From: Deroplatys truncata | Lineage: Eukaryota; Arthropoda; Insecta; Mantodea; Mantidae | NCBI GenBank assembly: GCA_030765065.1 | Contig: CM060984.1 | Span: 103,149,488-103,213,487, forward strand | Reading direction: 5' to 3' | Length of the DNA: 64,000 bases | Part shown: positions 55,628-64,000 of the stretch, piece by piece | How positions within the stretch are numbered: position 1 is the first letter of the stretch | Layout: the number at the start of each line of letters is the position of its first letter | Notes under the pieces: generated by a model | What the model saw: only the letters and a program-made list of their open reading frames with translations | Told to the model about the DNA's origin: nothing | Databases searched by the model: none | Position numbers and translations under genes: made by a program

Positions 55628-56533
55628 CTTTCTCTACTATGTATAGTAAGTAGGGGAAGTATTGTATTCCACCCAAAAATTCGATACCGAGATTTCACCG
55701 GAAATACATGTTTTGAGATCCCCTGAATCCAAAAAAAGCATTTTTGGAAACATGTCCGTGTCTGTGTCTGTCTGTGTGTCTGTCTGTGAACAGTATAACT
55801 CAGAAACGAACAGTCGGATAAACACCAAACCTGGTATTTAGGTTCAGTATCTTCCAGAGATACGACACGAAGGTTTTCAAGAAAATCCCCCCACCCCAGA
55901 GTACCCTTTACATGGAACATTTTTCGAAAATTTTAATTTTCTCAAAAATGGCTCTAACGATTTTGATTAAAGTATCATATGTTTAAGAATTTTCATGAAA
56001 AATAAAATGTATATCTTGAATTTTCTGGGAATGTCTCCAAAAGTATTCTTCATTGTGAACGACTTTTGTTAAACTGGTAAACCATAAGAGATAGACAAAG
56101 TTTTACTACACAAAAGATGTAGATCGCGTTAAAATACACAATTTATGTCATATACATTTTTGTTGTTGAGTGAACCATTTTCGAGATATTGCTTGTTATT
56201 CCCTTAAATGTTTCAATACTTATTTTCTCAAATGGGAATTCGTTATTCATTTTTTTGTTTTGGATATGCAAAAAGTATTAATCTTTGCAAAAGGGAATGG
56301 TGCTGCACCTAGCAACCAGCTATTAAGAGATATGTATGTGCTTAAAGGCTACTGTATTTCGATACTGCCCTTGTAAATATATTTTCCCCTTACATCTACA
56401 AGAAGATTAGCAATAAGATAGAGTCTGCAAATGTTTATCTCGATTAACATAAAGTAGATGGAGAATAAGCGTTTGTAAAAATAGTTTCTACAAGAGTAGA
56501 GAAAGTCATATGACTGTAACACATCAGATTTTT
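55628..56533 (+). repeat. Family A, full-length copy
   Basis: It runs from CTTTCTCTACTATGTATAG to 'gtagagaaagtcatatgactgtaacacatcagatttt', with a TGTC tract near 55755-55788. It is a well-preserved copy. The 117-codon minus-strand frame is the repeat. Confidence 0.85.
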
Positions 56534-57004
56534 AATTTACCTATCCACTATTTTTGGGAGAAAATAAATATGGGACTTTAATTTTTTGCTTAGAATTATG
56601 CATATTTATATATACATTAAATACATATATAGTTTAATAACATAACTAAGCATATTAACAAAAATTCATTTCATTGTTTATAACTGTAATACGGAATACC
56701 ATTGATTTATACCGAAAAGTACATCGTGTGGAACAATTTGAAAATGACAATGTGCTGACAAATGAAAACCGAGAAAAGGGAATCTAAAATTATTATAACG
56801 ATAAAATAACACTGTTTCTATGAGATTTAAATGGCATTTAGTGCATATTCAGCCCTACTTCATATTCTTCTGCTCTTCTGCAGTTAATTTAGTACTTCAG
56901 GATTCCGAGACCTTTGTTGAATGATTTGTTCACTTTAATGTAGGCAAAACTTATCGTTTTAATACAATATTTTGAGAATCTGGGCTTAGGATAGGACAGG
57001 ACTA
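56534..57004. other. AT-rich sequence, nothing recognised
   Basis: No frame or repeat match was seen. Confidence 0.4.
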
Positions 57005-57560
57005 GAAGCGGAGGTGGACTTAGCACCCCGAACTACGCAGATCTTTTGTGCCTAGGCCCCTGACGGGTAGTCCCCGGGGGAGAGGGATGAGACGAGAGGA
57101 TACAGGGGGCCGGACCAGGAGGCACGACAGACATGAGGTCAGGGCCCGTACCACTTACAGATTTGAACTTCCCGGGTTCTGTCTGGTGCAGCCGTCGTCC
57201 CTCCCCCCTTACACACCCCCTGGCGGACCCGGGAGCCGGAGACCGCTCGCCGTCCGGGGGACGAAGGTTTACTCACAGTATCCTTTTCCCCTATCATGCA
57301 ACGCCTAGACCTCCCGCCGACACTTGCAACTCTGAAAGAAACCAGATAGATGAACGGTGAAATGAAATGAGAATGGGGATGAAATTGAGGGACAGAAAAT
57401 TCCGTCGATGTAATGATCCTTCGCAGCATTTACCTGGTGACCCGGAAACCTCCGAAAGAAACCCATGGGTCAGGAAGGTTGACCATAGGAATCGAACCCA
57501 TGACCTCTCGAATGCGGGACACTTAAGACTTACCGCCTGAGCCATTTCGTTCGGTGGGTA
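57005..57560 (-). repeat. tRNA-derived SINE, long form
   Basis: The minus-strand head from 57556 reads CGAACGAAATGGCTCAGGCGG and GGTTCGATTCC (A and B boxes). The body shares 'cccatgggtcag', 'gacccggaaacctccgaaag' and 'agggacagaaaatt' with 2375-2942. The 5' half (57030-57300) is unusually GC-rich and specific to this copy. Confidence 0.7.
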
Positions 57561-58563
57561 CTTGGACTTACAAACATATAAATCGCTATATTGCATGCTC
57601 TGAAAGGTCTTAGAACTATAAAAGCTACTAGAACTAAAGTAGAGGGTTTATAGTGGTTAATAACATTGAACTATGAATTTTTAGCGTTTTTATAACAGAT
57701 GGGTACTCTTAACGTTGCATTATGTTCGTCCCGCCCTGTATTCATACAAAACCAATACAAGTCAAACCTTCAGCATAGATAGTAGTCTTTTTTTAATTTA
57801 TTTTGAACGCTTGTAGTCGCTTAACATATTAGTCATATCGCGACATTACAACCTTTTATAAAATAAATATTTAACAAAACAATGAGGAGATAGCAGTCTT
57901 ATCTGCAAACTAAAAGGAGACAAGTAATTTAAGCGCGTGGTCTCAAATCATGAACAAAATATACAGGGACAGTGCGGTCATGCCATCTCGCACGTCAGTA
58001 GTTGCGGGAAGTAGTAGTGAAAAGATTAAGTGACCACAGCAACAAGTGCTAGGAAAACAAATGCACAGAGGGATGTCCTCATACATTGTGATGGTCCATG
58101 GCTAGGGACATCATCGCTTGGTTGGGTGTGCGGCCAACCCTGGAGACCGCAAGTCACGTGCCCAGAGGGTGTGAAGGAAACACGATTAACTACCCGATCA
58201 CAGAGAGACGTGTTTGAGGACTAAATCCATCTGACCCTCCCCCCCTCGCGTGCTCCTGTCAGCACTGACTCAATGTGTCATTCTCCTCTTCATATCACTG
58301 TCATTGGCAGCATAGTATATGCATCAATCCCCTCAGATTCCACTGACGTTCCTATCAAAAAATTTTGGTCATGGCGATTAGGTTAGGTGCCAATAGAGAT
58401 TAGATTCATACACGTCACGTCAGCGCCTTTCACCGCATAAAAACGGAGATTTGGGGTGTTTATTTTCAATGTCACTTCAAAGATGTCTCCTTTCTGCAAA
58501 AAATAGCTGCAACAAATAACTTTGACTCCACCCCTTCAAATAATTTATTTACTTCCAGTCTTA
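57561..58563. other. Unassigned sequence
   Basis: No recognised gene. 57960-58230 is GC-richer with a 64-codon frame (58030-58221) that I cannot place. Confidence 0.3.
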
Positions 58564-58564
58564 T

Positions 58565-59000
58565 ACTTTTTACTTTTATCTACCATATGTCTGGGTTGGT
58601 AGACGGAGTACTGTGTTCAGTTCATAAATTCGGTATGAAGTTTTCATCGGGAATACATGTTTTGAGGTTCTCTGAACCCCCAAAGCGTTTCTTTACAAAA
58701 AGATCCATGCATTTGTACGAGCTCAAGGTCATACTTGAGTCAGACAGTATTTATGCATGCCAAGCGAAGATGTTCCAGAAAATTCGCTCATCCTAAACTG
58801 CGCTTTACTTTGCATCTTCTTTCGTTATTTTTTATTTCCTCAAAAGTTATGTAAATAATTTTAATAAATATAATTTGACGTAAAATATTAATGCAACGAA
58901 TCCAGTGCATATCTAGATATGAATTTCAGCTCATAATGATTGAAATCTTTACAATTTTGTACAACTGGAAAGCCACAGGAGAAAAAGAAAAAGTGTAGAA
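58565..59000 (+). repeat. Family A, strongly degraded copy
   Basis: 'tttttacttttatctaccata', 'cataaattcggtatgaagttttcatcgggaatac' and 'cgctttactttgcat' echo the family in order. The end is not clear. Confidence 0.5.
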
Positions 59001-59789
59001 TCCATTAAAACACAGAATTTGTGTCAAAATGTTTGTAAGTAAAAATATTGCCATTTTTAGTTCTGTGTTGTGTATTTGCGTTTTCCCAAGTACAACATCT
59101 GACATACTTGAAAGTTTGCGATTCTTCTTTTTTTCTTTCCATCACAAGAGCTCGTTACTTTGTTTAAATATTTAATGGCGTTTCCGAAAGTTGTGTGCAA
59201 ACTGAGTACTTGCTGCTGAATTTGAAATAATCATGGTTAACCATGTATTGCAAAACATTATTTTGTAAAACTGAAACGTACAACAGAGAATATTTTGGAA
59301 ATGCTTAATATCACGACACATTCTTTTCGACACAGATTGTGAATCTAATTAAAATAAATTTTCTTCGTAACCTTTTATCTTGTTTTAAGTTTTCGAATTA
59401 CAAAAGTTGTTCGCCCTACCGAATCCTAACTGTAGTCATTTTTGCTTTCTGTAATTTCAGTAGCTAAATTAGTGAAAGTGTCGCATTTGACCTAAAACTT
59501 GACATCCAGATTTATGGGAAATATGTACTTTTGGGGTACCCTGCTCAGTAATAAATAAAGGATTGTTTTATAAATCTTTCCATGTCTGTCTGTGAACAGT
59601 ATAGCTTCAGAGTAAAAAGTCAATTTAACTTATGTCATGCATCTTCGTAGCATGCAAGGAAAAGATTTTTCATGCAGTTTCCGTCACCTCAATCAGTCAT
59701 GTACACAGTTAAACATTCTTTACATTTATTATCTCAAAAATGATCTCCAGATTTTGATTAAAATCATGATATTAGAATGCAAGATTTGA
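59001..59789. other. AT-rich sequence, possibly more degraded family A
   Basis: Echoes of family A core sequence near 59600-59770 ('ctgtctgtgaacagtatagct', 'ttctttacatttattatctcaaaaatg') suggest a second degraded copy. Nothing else was recognised. Confidence 0.3.
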
Positions 59790-60260
59790 CGAAGTAGCGC
59801 TCTCAACCAGCTAAACACTAGAAGCGGTATTACGGGATAACTGGATTGTTCTGGAATCTTCGTTGTCTCCGCCTTCCGAATATTCTAGAACACTCTAGAA
59901 AACTCCAGCGGCTGCATTAGAAATCGAGCTCGTGAGTGAGCCAGTTACTTAGTGTGTGTGCATCTGACGCGACAAAATGCGTTCTACAAGTGAGGTGTTG
60001 ACTACAGTAGTGACGTAAATGAGTGCTGCTATTGCGAGAGATTAGAGCGGGATTGTGTTCGACGCCCCAGCGATTGAAGCAGAAAGAAGAAGAGGTTGCT
60101 TCGCGCATGTTCATTGCGCCACTATGGAGGAAAAGTGAAATGGAAGAGAAAACCAAACTAAATCCCATTAATGAAGTGACAGTGGAAACAGCTAAATCAC
60201 TTAAGTGCAGTGGTAGTGAAAACTAATCAAACCGCGTTAACTGCTTTATGCACACTTGGA
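59790..60260 (+). promoter_or_regulatory. Heat-shock-promoter-like repeat, copy 2
   Basis: The sequence cGAAtaTTCtaGAAc at 59877-59891 is three perfect alternating heat-shock-element pentamers. In-phase GAA at 59898-59900 extends it, with one degenerate unit between. Thirty bases on, where copy 1 has CTATATAAG, this copy has CTGCATTAG. The following 'gtgagtgctgctattgcgagagattagag' and 'gtgacagtggaaac' tracts match copy 1 at 3267-3490. A frame from GTG or ATG near 60023-60223 is open but not shared with copy 1. Confidence 0.5.
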
Positions 60261-60555
60261 ACACTTTCATTATTTAACCTTCTTCATCATCAGTATCAGT
60301 AGATGTAATCTGGGGAAGAATGAGCTTCCCGACCGTACTGTTAACATGTGCGTAGCAATAATGCGTTCCAAAAATTAAGTTTCGCACAACATGCCTACTG
60401 TTTTGTGCTGCGACATCAAGAATACAGTATACAGAAGAAATGCATAATATAACTTAACACAGCATAAGCCTAAAAGATAAATCAGTAAGTAAATTAATAT
60501 ATTTCGTACATGAGGACCAGAAAAATGTGACGTATTAATAAGAGAACGCGTAACC

Positions 60556-61414
60556 GAAAAATCTGATGTAATACATTTATGTGCTTTTTCTACCCTCCTT
60601 GTTTATTAATGATTATACAATCTATTCCTACTAATGCTTATTTTTCTATCTACTAAGTTTTATTCCAAATAAACCTTTGCAGAAATAGCTACATTACACA
60701 TTTCGTTATAGATACAAAGAGAACAGCGATAGTCAAATGTTTAAGAAGTGGACGCTATACACTAGCCTTAAAATTCCTTACTGTTTCCGTGCAATGCTAG
60801 AAACAGCTGAATGTTGAAAGCAATGTTGAATGATCAAGAAATGAATAATTAGAAACATTAATGAGGATATCTCAGAAATGACTTATGCTACAAAAAACTT
60901 ATTTGAAAAAAAACGTGTGTTTTAAAGACATCTACAATTGTTATGTAGTACGTTTTCGTCTATCGCTTAACGTTTACCAGTTATACAACTTTATATAAAA
61001 TTCTTTCCGAGTGAAGAGTTTCAAAGGTTATTCCCAGAAAATTCAAGATATACATTTTATTTTTCATGTAAATATCTTGAACATGTGGCATTTTAATCAA
61101 AATCATTAGAATCGTTTTTTATAAAATAAAAAATTTCGAAAAATGTTCCGTGTAAAGGGTAGGTCGGGTGGATGGATTTTCTTGAAAATTTTTGTTTCGC
61201 ATACTTAGAAGATACTGAACGTAAATACAAAGTTTGGTACTTATCCGACTTTTCGTTTTTAAGTTATGCACACAGACATACACGAACATGTTTCTAAAAA
61301 TGGTTTATTTGGATTCAAGGGGCCTCAAAACATGTATCTACGGTGAAATCTCGGTATCGAATTTTTGGGTGGAATGCAATACCTTCTCTACCTAATATGT
61401 ATGTGGTAGTGAAA
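60556..61414 (-). repeat. Family A, full-length diverged copy
   Basis: The ends are AAAATCTGATGTAATACATT and GGTAGTGAAAG followed by TA. The microsatellite has shrunk to 'cacacagacatacacg'. Confidence 0.8.
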
Positions 61415-63053
61415 GTAAAAAATATACAATTTTCAGTCGGCTAAACATTGGTGGACAAAGTTTGCTGCCTAAAAATTTAGCGCATATCTACGAAAAACAT
61501 GTAAAGGAGGTTTAACTGTATTGCTAAAATATTTGCTCTAAAACAGGTATTTAAATGCAATTTCGTGTTGTTAAGAATGGTTGGATCTCAGTTGCATTGC
61601 TTAATGAAGTATTCCCATCTTTTCTGTTGACTGCTATTCACTCCTCGCAAAAGAAGTGTGGTGTATTTATGTTAGATCGTAGAACGTCTGAAAAGTGGCT
61701 AAACCAAACATTGGTTGGCGAGACAGCCGCGGGCACAAAATGAGTGCAAGGAGATGAGGAAGGAATGAAACGTTCCCTCGGGATAGAACGGGATGACTGT
61801 GTTCGGATTACGGGAGAGTTCCCACGGGAGAGTAGCTGCCACACACACAATACTGATGAAGTATAAACATTCCACAAGTGTTTGTGTTTGCACTGCGCTC
61901 TTTTATTCGTCCATTTAAACAAGATTACAAAGAGAGCGTGGTAGATGGACTATTTTAGGGCGGCACAATTTGCCCAAAATCTTGTCTCACAAACAGAGCT
62001 ATAATGAGCGGATTTAACCGCTTAGATTCCAACCTGGGTGAAGGTATAGTGCCTCTATCTCTACAGAAACTAATCTTTTGGAAACCCATTCGAATTATAA
62101 CTTCCTGCCCAACATCTTTTAGTATGTTCCTTAATTACAGTGCCTCAAAATACTTGTAATTTTATGTTTGCTTCTTCATTTATACCTAATGTAAAGGAAT
62201 CCTCCTAGATCGTCCTAGATTGCTTTGTCAATACAACACTTATTCGTGTTAGTTTCATATATTTTGTTTTCATATATCAGCAGGCAGACGGGTTTTAGTA
62301 AGTAAACATCAAGTTAGGAACGCACCGAGGGTTGGTGGCGAGAGAAGTGGAAGCAATTGTGACCTTCTAGTGTTCGATATAAGCAAATATGATGTGCAGT
62401 TTGAAAGCATAGAAGGTAGACCAGAATTAAGAAGAATTAGAAGGAAAAAGTGCAACGTATGCTTTAGCTAAGGATAGTTTGCAGTAAGTTACCTCATGAT
62501 TTAATTAAGATATCTATAAGCAGGAATGAGTTAAATTGTCTTTACTTTTACATCGAAAGCTGTAAATTTTTTAAAGCAATATCCGCTCTTATTAGCATAT
62601 GACACAGATCCTCGAAAAATTCTGATCTATAGTTTGGAGCTGAAGAAGTTGAAGGTACGCTTTCCTCATTGTTTTTTTTACAATAATGTCACACGTCCCT
62701 TGTGTTTCATTGAATTACAGATTGTTTTATGTGTCCTTTGAGCCCTAATGTTACGTCTGATGGTTTTGTGATTTTTGCTGAAGTGTTCCATGCCAAATTC
62801 CGCCACAAACATTGCTTAATGGATGATGATTATATGTATGAACTCTTCGTTTCTGTAGATATATTGCCACAGTTTTCCACTGGTCTATATGCATCGAATA
62901 AATGTAACAGTGGCAACGAAGCCGTTTGTTGAGTTGGGGAGGGGAGTGTCCGTCACAATACCCGGCGTCACCTATACTCCGTACGGTAACACGATTACTC
63001 TGTTTGCTTACTAAAACCCTTCGGCCTGGTAATGAGCAAACTTTTTAAATTAG
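61415..63053. other. Unassigned sequence with several small unrecognised frames
   Basis: Frames at 61555-61740, 61638-61922 (minus) and 62729-62929 are open but short, and I recognise none. 61740-61900 and 62900-63000 are less AT-rich than the rest. Confidence 0.3.
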
Positions 63054-63545
63054 TACACCCCGTTTAACCGCACCAAAGGAGGCAGGTCCGTATCGGATAA
63101 CAATTTTTTTGGATAATCGTTACGATTTTAAGAAGCGAAAGGAAGAAAATAATTGTATTCTAAATGAATGTAATAATTTTAAATAAAAAGCTAATATTCT
63201 ATACAGTATTAAAATATCATTAGAGTAGTATTTACAAAGATTGTTTCATAAAATAAGCAATTCTTTTTCTGAAACTTCTCGCAACGCTTGCGAGCAGGTA
63301 TATTACGCCATCGTTTGATAAGTGTTATATTTGTTGGCGTGGGTTCACTGCTTTCCATAAAACGCAAGGCAACCTATAAACGAAAAAGTTTTGTGTTAGT
63401 GATAGTACCGTCTTTCTTACCACTAATGCTTTGAATCCCTTGTCCGCTGTCACTCTGTCACTAATGGTTTCGAGTTTATGACCAATGCTTATTACATGAT
63501 GCTTTCTTTTCGTTGGCATCTTAAACACAAGTAAACCACATTGTC
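63054..63545 (-). mobile_element. pogo/Tigger-like fragment, second copy
   Basis: This copy is collinear with 40297-40464 plus 41353-41700 without the family A insert: 'ggataatcgttacgatttt', 'cgcaacgcttgcgag', 'ttgataagtgttatatttgttgg', 'ctttgaatccc' and 'cgctgtca'. The minus-strand frame (63325-63528) begins MFKMPTKRKHHVISIGHKLE, a PSQ-type HTH start, then runs into repeat sequence. There is no DDE domain. Confidence 0.65.
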
Positions 63546-63734
63546 CATCACCAACAATAATCTAACATGGGCCCACGCATTCAACAATACAATACTGAGT
63601 ATTGTATGCAGTTATATTGGAATTTAAGGTTTGGGCAGCAACGTTGCCAGCGCGAGTTTAAGCATCTCGTATTACATTTTTAGATTAAACGACAAAATTC
63701 TAGAAAATAGAGACAACTTGATAGAACATTTACA

Positions 63735-63992
63735 ATGAATGGAACTCCCAAGAATACTAAGAAAATTTTTAAAGTACAATCCAAGACTGAAAAGGAGACT
63801 AGGACGCTCATATCTGAAATGGACACCAGGAGTTTCTTCATGGGGACGGAACAGTTCAGTGGTGGACTCAACCGTGTAGATGATGAAGAGTCTGCGAGAG
63901 TAACTCCAACACAAATAACACTGTACAACAAGTTTAAAGTTTTTTTTTCGTTCTCAGAAATGAAAATAGGAGATTTTAGTGAATTAGCATGA
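63735..63992 (+). other. Unrecognised 85-codon open frame at window edge
   Basis: The frame starts with ATG (MNGTPKNTKKIF) and stops at TGA just before the window end. It is lysine/threonine-rich with no recognised motif. Overlapping minus-strand frames of equal length make a real gene doubtful. Confidence 0.2.
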
Positions 63993-64000
63993 GCTAATTT

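Overview
This window looks like repeat-dense nuclear DNA from an insect, most likely a large polyneopteran genome of the cockroach, termite or stick-insect kind. That placement is an inference from repeat style: AT-rich unique DNA, Tc1/mariner-superfamily transposons, a Ty3/gypsy retrotransposon, tRNA-derived SINEs, and a very abundant TA-flanked element of about 0.9 kb with an internal (TG/TGTC)n microsatellite, called family A here. I find no confident intact host gene. Almost every recognisable coding stretch belongs to a mobile element and is broken.

Layout. Positions 1-15.6 kb hold SINE-like copies, transposase and reverse-transcriptase remnants, and family A copies, one of which is split by a Tc1-like element (4346-5565). 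A heat-shock-promoter-like repeat occurs at 3029-3530 and again, diverged, at 59790-60260. From 16.1 to 37.1 kb lies a truncated Ty3/gypsy element: an LTR-like leader, an intact gag (16955-18232), a protease start, and a protease to early-RT segment (35996-36963). Its protease active-site region is split by a 17.6-kb palindromic insertion (18361-35989).

The palindrome is the most unusual object here. Its two arms of about 8.4 kb are nearly identical, with mirror positions summing to 54350-54358 along their length. They enclose a loop of about 0.6 kb. Each arm carries, from outside inward, a 149-bp hairpin, a GC-richer promoter-like block with a 1.07-kb direct duplication (CCAAT, CRE-like and AAGATGGCGG-type motifs, CAG/GTAAGT donors), rearranged family A pieces, a roughly 460-bp segment with a TATA-like box and a GTGAGT donor, and an array of 76-bp tandem repeats. 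The loop contains a short minus-strand exon-like stretch with extreme GC3 and a strong GC hairpin. A 6-bp direct repeat (GGCAGC) flanks the palindrome, and the retroelement frame continues exactly across it, so it looks like a real transposition product with no recognisable transposase of its own.

Positions 37-64 kb hold a mariner with intact terminal repeats and TA duplication (37536-38779), two pogo/Tigger-like fragments, one of them interrupted by family A, a Crypton-like recombinase fragment, SINEs including an inverted pair, an (ATGT)n microsatellite, and a nested insertion in which one Tc1/mariner-superfamily element (51088-52406) splits an older transposase. The remaining stretches are AT-rich sequence in which I recognise nothing.
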